Of a DNA stretch of 64,000 nt, positions 1-9,166 are shown piece after piece. The position numbers were made by a program, and so were the translations under genes. The notes under the pieces were generated by a model, which did no database searches, was not told where the DNA came from, and saw only the letters and a program-made list of their open reading frames with translations. How positions within the stretch are numbered: position 1 is the stretch's first letter; every line of letters begins with the position of its first letter. Where the stretch lies: assembly GCF_031583595.1 (NCBI RefSeq), contig NZ_CP134145.1, forward strand, positions 2,046,001 to 2,110,000. Reading direction: 5' to 3'. This DNA comes from Thalassotalea psychrophila. GTDB taxonomy: Bacteria > Pseudomonadota > Gammaproteobacteria > Enterobacterales > Alteromonadaceae.

Positions 1-1
1 T

Positions 2-2776
2 GAAAATGCACTTGATGCTGGCGCAATTGGTTACATTGTTACTAATCATTTGGCCGCAGGTGAACGTAACCTCGAAGGGCTAACTGGCGGTTACTTAAAT
101 ATGGGCTTAGAGCCTGGTGCCGATGCTTCTCACATTACTATACCTGGTTTGTTTTTATCCAAAGAAAATGGTCAGGAGATCTATGATGCTATTTCTGCCG
201 GTAAAACTGTGAAAGTTGTTGATACCTTTATTCATACTGACCGAGAGCATTCTGCATTAGATAACCACATTGTTTCACATGAGTGGGGACACTATGTTAC
301 TAACCGTTTAATTTTTGATGGTTGGGGATTGTTCCAATGGCAATCGGCGGCACTGGGTGAAGGCTGGGGCGACTTTGTTGCGCTAATGATGGCACTACGT
401 GAAGAAGACAGAGCACAATTTGGTAATGAATTCTTAGAAGGTATTTACCCAATTACAACGTATGTTGGTCGTACCCTTATGGGCATGGAAGGAATGGGCT
501 ACGGTATTCGTCGTTTTCCTTACAGTACCAATTTAGATGTTAACCCGTTAACTTTAGGTATGGTCTCTAATAGTGCAGTACTACCGATAAAAACGGGGCC
601 TTTCTACGAAGTGCCACCGCCACCTAATGAAATTCATGCCGCAGGTGAAGTTTGGTCTGTAGCGTTATGGGAAGTGTATATTGCTCTTCATAACGAACGT
701 AGTGATTTAACTTTTGATGAAGTAGAAAAACGCATGCGTGATTACTTTATCGCCAGTTTGAAAATCACACCATTTTGGACTAATTTCCTTGAAGCTCGTG
801 ACGCGATGCTTATCGTTATGGCAGCAACGGATCCTACTGATTTTGACATAGCGTTACGCGCATTTGCCAAACGTGGTTGGGGTTTAGATGCCAAAGCACC
901 AGAGCGTAGCAGCTATTTCTTTGAAGGTGTGCGCGAAGGTTTTGAAACACAGTACCCAGCGTTTCAGGTCTCTAACATTACTGCAGATTATCAGTATGTA
1001 AGTGAAACTGGTGCCTATTGTGATGCTGATGAGTCGTTAGATGTTGGTGAAACTATGCAAGTGTATTTGCACCTTACTGACTACGGTACTCAGCCTATCA
1101 CTGGCGCAAAAGCTATTGTTAATTCAATCACTGATTTAACCGTAACCGTAAATGGCGAAGCGACTATCAATAATGAAGTTCCGGTTTCTTTTGATGGTAA
1201 CTTTGGTGAAGTTAAAATATTCCCGTTTGAAATTACCTTAAATGAAGCGTTTGATATGTCGACCATTCGTTTAGATATTTCATTTGATGATGGCGGTGCT
1301 GATGCACTGGTACCTTCTTACGGCTCAGCCTGGATTTCATCGCAATACGATACTGCACCACATTCGCGTGCGATTGATAATGTGGAAGATATTTATGCTT
1401 CAGCCCATGACTGGCGCATTGAAAATGAAGTTCAAAATGGCTTTGGTGTAGGTACGGTAATTACGCCTTGGTTATTTGATAACTATCAAGCATCTGAAGC
1501 GTTAAATGTACCACAAGGGCAAATGTGGTGGGGCTATGCTAACGATGTTCGTGCCTTAACTGCCGTTGTTACTCCTGAAGTGACAGTTGCTGAAGCTGGT
1601 GAATTTAGTGTTGAGTTTTTCCACATTTTTGAATTTGAGCAAAGTGAGCAATTATTTGGCCCAACTGAAGCAGAAGCTGAATTAGTGACGGAAAACTGGG
1701 ATGGCGGCGCTGTTGAAATTAGTATTGATGGCGGCCAGTGGCAAGACATTATGTCGGTAAGTGGTTTAGATATGACGCCCACTTATAACGGTGTGGTATT
1801 GCATAAATATAGTGTTGAAGAAGCACAACATTTCAATCCATTAGGTGGTCGTGCTGCGTTTGTTGGTTCAACTGGCGTTGAAGGTCAGCAGGTTAAAATT
1901 ACTGTACCAGACGGAGTATTAAACGGTAAAACAGTAAAACTGCGCTTTGCTGTGGGCACTGATGATAATACTGCGACATTGGGTTGGTTATTAGATGACG
2001 TTGAATTTAGCAATATTGTTAATGACAAAGCGTTCTCAACCGCAATTCCTGAACTAGGTGATGCATGTGTTAACCGTGCACCAATGTTCGATTTTGAGCA
2101 AACTCCATATTTTATGGAAGTGAGTGAGAAAAACGAGCAAGGCGAGCAAAATACCGTGGTGATTTCTGCCAAAGCATTTGATATTGATGAAGATGCTGCC
2201 GGTAATAAAGAAGCGGTTAGCTATGCATGGAGCCAAGCAAGTGGCCCGAGCGTCAGCTTAACCCAAGCTACTGGCGAGCAAATGCTGTTTACCGTACCTG
2301 TTATAAACCGTAATGAAACATTCGAATTTATGGTTAAAGCAACCGACAGCTTTGGTAATAACAAAGAGCACACCATTAAGCTACAAGTGCTTGATGTTAA
2401 CGAAGCGCCAACGGTAACGGGCAGTGAAATTAGTACTACTGAAGGGGCAAAAGTGCAATTAACAGCATTTACTGAAGATTTAGATAATGATGCGTTAATT
2501 TACAACTGGCTGCAAACAGGCGGTGATGGCGTTTCTTTCAACGGTGGAAAAGCCAATACGTTAACTTTTATTGCGCCAAATATTACTGAATCTACACAAC
2601 TTACTTTTGCTTTAACGGTAAGCGATGGCATTGATAATGCCACTGCTGATTACGTGGTTAATGTTGAACCGTACAAATCAAATGTTGACAGTGGCGGTGG
2701 TAGCTTAGGTTGGATTTCTTTATTGACACTAATGGTATTGAGGTTGCGTTCGCGCAGCCCTAACACTGTTAAATAA
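2..2776 (+). CDS. Secreted M36 (fungalysin-like) zinc metallopeptidase, 5' end missing
   Basis: The reading frame is open from base 2, so the gene begins left of the window; 924 residues are visible. The first ~65 residues look like a protease-associated (PA) domain. It is followed by HEWGH (bases 278-292), whose two histidines bind zinc and whose glutamate is catalytic, and by GEGWGDF about 23 residues later, whose Glu is the expected third zinc ligand. This arrangement is typical of peptidase family M36. Ig/PKD-like modules fill the C-terminal half. The last ~25 residues form a GlyGly-CTERM sorting signal: GGGSLGW, a hydrophobic stretch, then an Arg-rich tail. The protein is therefore probably secreted and processed by rhombosortase. 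A TonB receptor follows 40 bp later, which suggests coupled extracellular proteolysis and uptake. The signal peptide and propeptide are outside the window. Confidence 0.9.
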   Translation, partial: ENALDAGAIGYIVTNHLAAGERNLEGLTGGYLNMGLEPGADASHITIPGLFLSKENGQEIYDAISAGKTVKVVDTFIHTDREHSALDNHIVSHEWGHYVTNRLIFDGWGLFQWQSAALGEGWGDFVALMMALREEDRAQFGNEFLEGIYPITTYVGRTLMGMEGMGYGIRRFPYSTNLDVNPLTLGMVSNSAVLPIKTGPFYEVPPPPNEIHAAGEVWSVALWEVYIALHNERSDLTFDEVEKRMRDYFIASLKITPFWTNFLEARDAMLIVMAATDPTDFDIALRAFAKRGWGLDAKAPERSSYFFEGVREGFETQYPAFQVSNITADYQYVSETGAYCDADESLDVGETMQVYLHLTDYGTQPITGAKAIVNSITDLTVTVNGEATINNEVPVSFDGNFGEVKIFPFEITLNEAFDMSTIRLDISFDDGGADALVPSYGSAWISSQYDTAPHSRAIDNVEDIYASAHDWRIENEVQNGFGVGTVITPWLFDNYQASEALNVPQGQMWWGYANDVRALTAVVTPEVTVAEAGEFSVEFFHIFEFEQSEQLFGPTEAEAELVTENWDGGAVEISIDGGQWQDIMSVSGLDMTPTYNGVVLHKYSVEEAQHFNPLGGRAAFVGSTGVEGQQVKITVPDGVLNGKTVKLRFAVGTDDNTATLGWLLDDVEFSNIVNDKAFSTAIPELGDACVNRAPMFDFEQTPYFMEVSEKNEQGEQNTVVISAKAFDIDEDAAGNKEAVSYAWSQASGPSVSLTQATGEQMLFTVPVINRNETFEFMVKATDSFGNNKEHTIKLQVLDVNEAPTVTGSEISTTEGAKVQLTAFTEDLDNDALIYNWLQTGGDGVSFNGGKANTLTFIAPNITESTQLTFALTVSDGIDNATADYVVNVEPYKSNVDSGGGSLGWISLLTLMVLRLRSRSPNTVK

Positions 2777-2816
2777 TCCATTAGTGACAAATTATAAGAA
2801 ATTCAGAGAGAAAATT

Positions 2817-5800
2817 ATGAATAATAAAAATTTAAAACAGACTTTTAGAAAGTCTCTGGCAGCGATCGCCATTACCAGTATATTAGCGACTGCTCCAGTT
2901 TATGCCAGCAATACCTCTGGTCAAATTGTTGGTGAGACCATTATTTCAAACGGGGCTATTATTGGCCAGGTAGAAGTGACCATCATCAATTCGGCAACCG
3001 GATTAACCAGACAAGTTACTTCAAACGAAGATGGAAAGTTCCGTTTTCCATTATTGCCAAGCGGAACTTATAATATTTACGCCACTAAAGATGGTTACAG
3101 CATTGCTGAACAAGAAGGTGTGAATGTTGGGGTTGGTGATAAAACTAACCTAGAAATGATCATGAATATTGAAGGTATTGAAACCATTGAAATTCGTGGC
3201 TCATCGGTTGCCTTACTCGATACTACCTCAACGACTTCGAGCCTAGAAATTAACGCCGAAGAAATTGCACGTTTACCTGTATCACGTGATATTTCATCTG
3301 TTGCAGCCCTTGCACCAGGGGTAAATAAAGGTGATAACGCTTTTGGTAACTTAGTGTCGTTTGGTGGTTCGTCGGTTGCAGAAAACACGTACTATGTTAA
3401 TGGTTTAAACGTAACCAATGCTCGTAATGCCGTTGGATTTAGTCGTATTCCATTTGATATGTATGACGATGTGTCGATATTAACGGGTGGTTATTCAGCT
3501 GAATTTGGCCGCTCAACCGGTGGTGTTATTTCTGCAACCACCAAAAAAGGTGATAAAGAGTTTAAAGGCGGTCTTAATGTGGTTTATCGACCTGACAGCT
3601 TGCGTGAAAATGCGCCAAACGTTTATCGTACCGCAGAAGGTGTCGATAAATTTGTTAACCAATACCTGCAATATAACGAAGGCGTAATTCAAGATAGAAC
3701 CGATGTTAACCTTTGGGCAAGTGGCGAACTTATTGAAGATAAGGTGTTTTTCTATGGCATGTATAACCCAATTTTTCAAACTCGTGAAAATACCGGTAAC
3801 TGGACTTATAGTACCAATGAAACAGACGATGCCTTCTATGGCGGTAAGCTTGACTGGTATATTGACGATGATCAAACGCTAGAATTAACCTTTTTCTCTG
3901 ATGAACGAACAGAGGAGGTGACTATTGAAGCCTACGATCCTATTAATAATGTTAAAGGTCAATACATAAATAATAATATTTTCCATGCCGAATACGGTCG
4001 TGTGGTACAGCCAAAATTTGGTAGTAGCACAGGGGTGTATGATGTTGAAAAAGGTGGTTTAAGTTTTGCTGCTAAATACGGTTATATCATTAACGATGAT
4101 TTAAACGTTAGTGTTATGTACGGACAAACCAATAGTAAGCAAAACACTAAACCGGTGACCAATGCAGATTTATCTGTAATTACCGACCGTTCTACAGGAC
4201 GACGCTTACAAGGGCCAATTACGACTGGTGTACAAATTCAAGATGATACCCGTGAGCAATTACGTATCGATTTTGACTATTACTTAGGTGATCACGAACT
4301 GCGTTTTGGTTTGGATTACGAAATTATTACCGTAGATGACTTAAGCGACCCAAGTGGTGATGGCAGCTACAGTTACTCTTTTGATACTGGTGTGTTATTT
4401 GACTATTTAGAAACAGGTGAAGGTTTAGAAGTTGCCGACTCTGATTTAGTTCGACAAACAATTTTTGAAAACAGTGGTGTGTTTGAAACCGAATCTATGG
4501 CGCTTTATATTCAAGATAAATGGGAAGTAGCCGATAACGTTACCCTAAACCTTGGTTTGCGTTATGATCAATTCAACAACAAAAATGCCGAAGGCGATTC
4601 ATATGTGAAAATGACCGACCAAATTGCCCCTCGTTTAGGTATTGCCTGGGATCCAACAGGTAATGGCGACATGAAAGTAACCGCTAGTTACGGTCGTTTC
4701 TTCTTACCGATTGCTACCAACACCAACGTGCGTTTAGCGGGTCGTGAGCGTTTTCAAATTATAGATTACACCTTCACTGGAATAGATCCTACGACCTTGG
4801 TGCCAGAAGGTTTGGAATTAGACCGTGTTACCACATTTAACGATGGTAGCGTTAAGGATACCAAGCAATTACTCGACTCAAGTATTGAAGCAATGCAACA
4901 AGATGAGTTTCAAGTTGCCTTTAGTCAATCATTTTTAGACGATTTTACCTGGGGTGCTAAAGTGACTTACCGTGATTTGATCACCGGTATTGAAGATGTT
5001 ACTGTCGATCATGCACTGGCAAAAGCTGCTGAAGCACAAGGTATTGAGTGTACCACCTGTTACGGTAATTACTACGTGGTTACTAACCCTGGTAGTGATG
5101 TTACCATGTGGGCAGATCCTGACGGAGATGGTCCTGGTGAATTCCAAAAATGGAAATTACCGAGCGAAGACTTAGGCTATCCAGATATGGAGCGTAAGTA
5201 TATCGCGTGGGATTTCACCATAGAACGCCCATGGCAAGACGACTGGTCATTACGAGCCAGTTATACCTGGTCGCATTCCTGGGGTAACTATGAAGGTTCA
5301 GTAAACTCTGATATTGGGCAATTTGATTCGGGCATTACTCAAAGTTTTGACTTTCCAGGCTTGGTTGACAACTCAGCGGGTAATTTACCTAATGATAAGC
5401 GCCATCAATTAAAGTTAAGTGGTGCCTATGCCATTACAGATGAGTTAACCGTTGGTTTTAATAGCTCGTTAATGTCTGGTCGTCCGAAAAACTGTATGGG
5501 TTTCCATCCAAGTAACACCGTGCCTCCTGGTTATGGACCTACGGCATTTTACTGCCTAGAAGTGGATCCTGAAAGTGACGATATGGAAAACCCGGATTAT
5601 ATCTCGGTGCCAAGTCCTCGTGGTTCACATGGTACAACCAAAAACACCTTCGTGCTTGATTTAAACCTTAAATACAATACCACCATAGCTGGTGTAGAAA
5701 CTCATGCCAGTATCGACGTATTTAATATCTTAAATAAATCAACACCAAGTCGATATAACCCAACCGGTCAAGCGTTTGATCCTAATACATTACAACCAAT

Positions 5801-5879
5801 TCAAAACCCTGATTTTGGTTTGCCTGTATCGTATCAACGACCTCGTTATGTGCAATTTACCCTTGGTTTGAAATATTAG
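2817..5879 (+). CDS. TonB-dependent receptor, Oar-like, with N-terminal carboxypeptidase-regulatory domain
   Basis: Outer-membrane active transporter of 1020 residues. The ATG at 2817 is preferred over a GTG at 2784 because AGAGAG precedes it and a clean signal peptide follows, ending near VYA-SNTSG. Residues ~30-105 form a carboxypeptidase-regulatory-like (CarbopepD_reg/Ig) domain. A plug domain (around RLPVSRDISSVAALAPGV) and a long beta-barrel follow, ending in aromatic-rich strands (FTLGLKY). This architecture is that of Oar/RagA-like receptors, often linked to peptide or protein-fragment uptake. It starts 40 bp after the M36 protease gene with no terminator between, so co-transcription is likely. 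The substrate cannot be read from sequence; peptide products of the upstream protease are an inference. Confidence 0.93.
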   Translation: MNNKNLKQTFRKSLAAIAITSILATAPVYASNTSGQIVGETIISNGAIIGQVEVTIINSATGLTRQVTSNEDGKFRFPLLPSGTYNIYATKDGYSIAEQEGVNVGVGDKTNLEMIMNIEGIETIEIRGSSVALLDTTSTTSSLEINAEEIARLPVSRDISSVAALAPGVNKGDNAFGNLVSFGGSSVAENTYYVNGLNVTNARNAVGFSRIPFDMYDDVSILTGGYSAEFGRSTGGVISATTKKGDKEFKGGLNVVYRPDSLRENAPNVYRTAEGVDKFVNQYLQYNEGVIQDRTDVNLWASGELIEDKVFFYGMYNPIFQTRENTGNWTYSTNETDDAFYGGKLDWYIDDDQTLELTFFSDERTEEVTIEAYDPINNVKGQYINNNIFHAEYGRVVQPKFGSSTGVYDVEKGGLSFAAKYGYIINDDLNVSVMYGQTNSKQNTKPVTNADLSVITDRSTGRRLQGPITTGVQIQDDTREQLRIDFDYYLGDHELRFGLDYEIITVDDLSDPSGDGSYSYSFDTGVLFDYLETGEGLEVADSDLVRQTIFENSGVFETESMALYIQDKWEVADNVTLNLGLRYDQFNNKNAEGDSYVKMTDQIAPRLGIAWDPTGNGDMKVTASYGRFFLPIATNTNVRLAGRERFQIIDYTFTGIDPTTLVPEGLELDRVTTFNDGSVKDTKQLLDSSIEAMQQDEFQVAFSQSFLDDFTWGAKVTYRDLITGIEDVTVDHALAKAAEAQGIECTTCYGNYYVVTNPGSDVTMWADPDGDGPGEFQKWKLPSEDLGYPDMERKYIAWDFTIERPWQDDWSLRASYTWSHSWGNYEGSVNSDIGQFDSGITQSFDFPGLVDNSAGNLPNDKRHQLKLSGAYAITDELTVGFNSSLMSGRPKNCMGFHPSNTVPPGYGPTAFYCLEVDPESDDMENPDYISVPSPRGSHGTTKNTFVLDLNLKYNTTIAGVETHASIDVFNILNKSTPSRYNPTGQAFDPNTLQPIQNPDFGLPVSYQRPRYVQFTLGLKY

Positions 5880-5907
5880 TAAGCCCAACCAAGCTAACAA
5901 CTGAATA

Positions 5908-5936
5908 AAACGGAGCCTAACGGCTCCGTTTCTATT
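5908..5936 (+). terminator. Rho-independent terminator after the TonB receptor gene
   Basis: Perfect 10-bp arms AAACGGAGCC (5908-5917) and GGCTCCGTTT (5922-5931) around a 4-base loop, followed by a T-rich tail, 28 bp after the stop codon. Confidence 0.88.
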
Positions 5937-6168
5937 TCACCGTACCGGAATCTTAATGATTCAGCAAAGATGGGTATTCAGGTACTGTTCTATCTAGTTT
6001 GAATAACATAAATGTACTTTTTATGGGCAAAAGTGCTTAAGTTGTAGTTGCTGATAATATTCAACATTAATAATAATTTCTTTATGTAACAACGGGTTAT
6101 TTTTAATTCATGATTGGTAAGATGCTTGCAACAGTGTAGTTATGGCACACAGCAAGCGGGAATGAATT

Positions 6169-6870
6169 ATGTTATTAGCAATTCTTTATCAGTTACTGTT
6201 CAATAGGAAGCGTGGTTTTTTAGTGTTTCGTAACTATTTACAATCATTTAAAGCCCTAATTTGCCAATTAACACCAGCGAAATTATCCAACCATCAACTC
6301 ACTATGCTGATATTTATGATGTTTTACGCCACAGTTGTAATCACCGCAAAGGCACAGACTAGTGAAACAGTAGAGCAAACATTTGAGCTGAAACCCTATA
6401 TAGGTATTGGTTTAGGCAATTGGGATACAGGTGTGAGCGAGTTGGATGATGATTTGGGTATGGAGTTCTACATTGGCGCTAAATTTAATACCATTTTTGC
6501 CGTTGAGTTTGGCGGGTTTTATGGATATTCCGAACAAGTTGACTCGAACAGTCAATTTGAACTGGACTCTTATTCTCTGGCTGGAGTTGCTCACTATCCA
6601 TTAAACCAGCATGTTGATCTGGTAGGAAAGTTAGGAATATATTACTGGGATACTGAACTTAGAAAACCAGATGTCTGCTTTATTTTGTGCTCTGATGGTG
6701 AAAAGCTTAATTCTGACAGTGGTTTAGATATGTTTTTCAGTTACGGTATCAACGTCCATATTTCTAGATCATTATCATTAGGCCTGGCCCAAAGCCATTA
6801 CTCGTTCGACAGCCTTGGCTATGACGCCGATTCAACAATGACATCTGTACGTTTAACATGGTGGTTTTAG
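6169..6870 (+). CDS. Small outer-membrane beta-barrel protein (OmpA/porin-like fold)
   Basis: Hypothetical protein of 233 residues. From about residue 68 there are alternating beta-strand segments with glycines and aromatics (KPYIGIGLGNWD, EFYIGAKF, VEFGGFYGY) and a C-terminal strand ending in aromatic residues (RLTWWF), the usual signature of an 8-stranded outer-membrane barrel. The N-terminus is uncertain. The ATG at 6169 has a weak GGGA upstream but gives a 45-residue extension. The ATG at 6304 begins a more ordinary signal peptide (MLIFMMFYATVVITAKA) but has no visible ribosome site. Two cysteines (CFILC) lie in one predicted loop. It stands alone between two transcription units; function is unknown. 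Confidence 0.72.
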   Translation: MLLAILYQLLFNRKRGFLVFRNYLQSFKALICQLTPAKLSNHQLTMLIFMMFYATVVITAKAQTSETVEQTFELKPYIGIGLGNWDTGVSELDDDLGMEFYIGAKFNTIFAVEFGGFYGYSEQVDSNSQFELDSYSLAGVAHYPLNQHVDLVGKLGIYYWDTELRKPDVCFILCSDGEKLNSDSGLDMFFSYGINVHISRSLSLGLAQSHYSFDSLGYDADSTMTSVRLTWWF

Positions 6871-7213
6871 GCACGGCATAAAAGGTACGGGCACCTTTGT
6901 GATGCAATGATCCCCATTGTATCAAATCATAGTCACTAGCTTGCTAATGTACCGGCTATTGCTACTAGTGTTCAATAAATGTATAGCGATGGCTAAATTG
7001 ACGTGTAAATTGTAAATAACGACCACCTTTACTAAGTAAATTGTAAAACAAATGCTGTAAGTTAAATAAGTGTAATGAAAACAACAAAAATGCACTTAAT
7101 GCCAAATGAAGAGTAAATCAGTTGGTGTAAGTTAAATTAGTAATATAAAAACAATAAAAATATGATCAGCCATATATCGGCTTAAATATCATTAATTAAA
7201 GCTAGGGGATAAA
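6871..7213. other. Gene-free stretch upstream of the MFS gene
   Basis: AT-rich intergenic DNA of 343 bp with no convincing open frame. Its notable content is the pair of imperfect direct repeats listed at 7056-7162. No strong terminator was seen after the barrel-protein gene. Confidence 0.6.
7056..7162 (+). repeat. 37-nt imperfect direct repeat, 70-bp period, in the MFS promoter region
   Basis: Two copies start at 7056 and 7126 with the shared core TGTAAGTTAAAT; 30 of 37 positions match by eye. The second copy ends about 50 bp before the MFS start codon. Possible paired regulator sites. Confidence 0.6.
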
Positions 7214-8530
7214 ATGAATACAGCAACAGGAGCGCTTGATCAGCTTCAAAACGAACCGATGAAAATTAGACAATGGTATGTTGTCGCGATTTGTATCGGC
7301 ATATTAGCTCTGGATGGCTACGATGTATTAGCGATTGCGTTTGCAGCGCCAGGTATGACGGCGGAGTGGGGGCTTTCTAAAACGGTTTTAGGGATCATTT
7401 TACCGCTTGAATTAGTTGGGATGGCACTAGGTTCAATATTTATGGGGGCATTGGCCGACACTTATGGTAGAAGGCCCATAATGTTATCTGGTCTTGTCAT
7501 TTTAACCGTTGGTATGGCCGTTGCGGGTATGTCGCCTAATGTCTGGGTGTTAGGTATTTCCCGAGTATTCACTGGTATTGGTATCGGTGGTTTGTTGGCA
7601 GCAGCAACAGCAACTTCGAGTGATTATTGTAATAACAAAAACCGAGCACTGGCAGTAACATTAGTTGCTGGTGGCTTTGCTTTCGGTGTTTATTTAGGGG
7701 CAACATTCTTAGCACCATTATTAAAGCAATACGACTGGCGCATTACTTTTTATTTAGGTGCAGTGTTAAGTCTAGTTTTTATTCCTTTGGTGTATGCATT
7801 AGTACCAGAAACGGTATCGTTTTTAGAGCGTAAGCAGCCAAAAGGCGCATTAGCGCACATTCAAAAAATTATGCAGCGCTTAGGGCATTCAGCGCCAGCA
7901 GCCTTAAAGCCAATAGAAGCACATAATGCAGAACCCGTTGGTGTTAAAAACCTGTTCAAAGGTGGCATGTTGGCGACGACTATTATTCTTATTTTTGCTT
8001 ATTTTGGTAACATCGGAACCTATTACTACTTTGTTAAATGGTTACCAACGATTGTTTCTGATCTTGGTCATAGTGCCTCTGAGGCGACTACAGTGTTAGG
8101 TGTTATCAGCCTAGGCGGCGTAGTTGGTTCAATTGGTATGGGCGTTATTTCACGGTTTGTGCCGATTAAAATGCTAATGATTGTTTGTCTTATTTGCGCT
8201 GCTATCGGAGTTGCATCATTCCCTTATTTCACTGATACATTGGCAAGCATGAAACAAATAGGCTTTTTCACGGGTACATTTATTTTTGCTGCTATTTCAG
8301 GGTTCTTTGGGTTGTTTGCTACGTCTTTTCCATCGTCATTACTTGGCTCAGGCTCTGGATTAGTGCTTGGCCTTGGTCGTGGTGGTGCGGTACTTGGACC
8401 TATGATCCCTGGTTTCTTATTTGCTGCCGGTTTACCTTTAACTAATGTGGCACTGTTCATGGCATCAGGGTCATTTCTAGCAGGCGTGACCATTATGTTT
8501 GTGCATCAACAAAGGTTTGCGCAAAGGTAA
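7214..8530 (+). CDS. MFS transporter, aromatic acid:H+ symporter (AAHS) type
   Basis: Inner-membrane carrier of 438 residues with about 12 hydrophobic helices. The AAHS hallmark LDGYDV lies in the first helix (~residue 29), and the MFS loop 2-3 motif GALADTYGRRP is near residue 80. Relatives of this family (PcaK, BenK, MhpT, MucK) import aromatic acids and other small carboxylates with protons. A strong AGGGG ribosome site lies just before the ATG. It is a single-gene unit closed by a terminator at 8548 and lies next to the convergent GYD/M19 block. The substrate could be an aromatic or other organic acid; the sequence does not decide. Confidence 0.88.
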   Translation: MNTATGALDQLQNEPMKIRQWYVVAICIGILALDGYDVLAIAFAAPGMTAEWGLSKTVLGIILPLELVGMALGSIFMGALADTYGRRPIMLSGLVILTVGMAVAGMSPNVWVLGISRVFTGIGIGGLLAAATATSSDYCNNKNRALAVTLVAGGFAFGVYLGATFLAPLLKQYDWRITFYLGAVLSLVFIPLVYALVPETVSFLERKQPKGALAHIQKIMQRLGHSAPAALKPIEAHNAEPVGVKNLFKGGMLATTIILIFAYFGNIGTYYYFVKWLPTIVSDLGHSASEATTVLGVISLGGVVGSIGMGVISRFVPIKMLMIVCLICAAIGVASFPYFTDTLASMKQIGFFTGTFIFAAISGFFGLFATSFPSSLLGSGSGLVLGLGRGGAVLGPMIPGFLFAAGLPLTNVALFMASGSFLAGVTIMFVHQQRFAQR

Positions 8531-8547
8531 TCGTGGTTAAATAACAC

Positions 8548-8575
8548 AAAAACGGAGCCAATGGCTCCGTTTTTG
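8548..8575. terminator. Bidirectional terminator between convergent MFS and GYD genes
   Basis: Arms ACGGAGCCA (8552-8560) and TGGCTCCGT (8562-8570), flanked by A-runs on the left and T-runs on the right, so it can work for both the plus-strand MFS gene and the minus-strand GYD gene ending at 8600. The stem sequence is nearly the same as that of the terminator at 5908. Confidence 0.88.
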
Positions 8576-8599
8576 ACTATCGTAACTTTACGGTTATTT

Positions 8600-9007
8600 T
8601 TATAACGTTGTATCGTTATCTAGCATTTTTTTCGTTTTAATCAAAGCTTTAGTCATTTGCTCAGACGGCATTAACTCTACAACTTTATACGAATTTAATA
8701 ATCCAGACGGTAAGCGCATTAAATAAATTGCTTGGATTAACTCATTATCATTAGGAATAGTCACGGTAATGTAGTTTTTACCATCGCCTAAACCAAAGTA
8801 ATAGCTTATAACCTCTCCACCAAGGGCCTTAAACGCACCCTCAACAGATGATTTACGGTCGGCAGGGTTATCTATTAAATATTTCCATGCAGCGGCATTA
8901 GGCTCGCCAATAAACATAAAGTGACGGTTGTCTTCTTTGTCTGCTGCAAAAGCAGAGCCCGAAAATACTAATACAAGGGCTAGTACTGTAAAAAATTGTT
9001 TGATCAT
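8600..9007 (-). CDS. Exported GYD-domain protein (paralogue 1)
   Basis: Protein of 135 residues with a signal peptide (cut near SAFA-ADKED). The rest matches the GYD fold: a ferredoxin-like small domain with RHFMFIGEP at the start and the core GEVISYYFGLGDGKNYITV. GYD proteins have no firmly established function. Most are cytoplasmic, so an exported version is notable. GGAG lies 6 bases before the start. A close paralogue is at 31650-32081. The gene lies downstream of two M19-like genes on the same strand with a 160-bp gap; a candidate AraC operator at 9077-9098 in that gap suggests its own regulated promoter. Confidence 0.82.
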   Translation of the reverse strand: MIKQFFTVLALVLVFSGSAFAADKEDNRHFMFIGEPNAAAWKYLIDNPADRKSSVEGAFKALGGEVISYYFGLGDGKNYITVTIPNDNELIQAIYLMRLPSGLLNSYKVVELMPSEQMTKALIKTKKMLDNDTTL

Positions 9008-9076
9008 AAAAACTCCAAAACGTTGAGGTTACACAGTTGTCTTTAAATTAATTATAACGGCATGAAGGAATAATTA

Positions 9077-9098
9077 ATTACCATTTAACGCCATTTAA
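9077..9098 (-). promoter_or_regulatory. Candidate AraC-type direct-repeat operator upstream of the GYD gene
   Basis: Plus-strand ACCATTTAAC is followed 10 bp later by GCCATTTAAA, a direct repeat with a one-helical-turn period. The same arrangement is seen at 11864, 14510 and 55480. It lies 70 bp upstream of the minus-strand GYD start codon. Confidence 0.6.
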
Positions 9099-9166
9099 AA
9101 AGATATTATTGGAACAATAATGAACGAATCCCATCGGCTTTGCTCATTAGTGCAAGAAAGAATAAT

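Noticed and set aside
3513..3875. 120-codon minus-strand frame inside the first TonB receptor gene
   Set aside because: Antisense to a clear gene, no ribosome site, no domain-like sequence.
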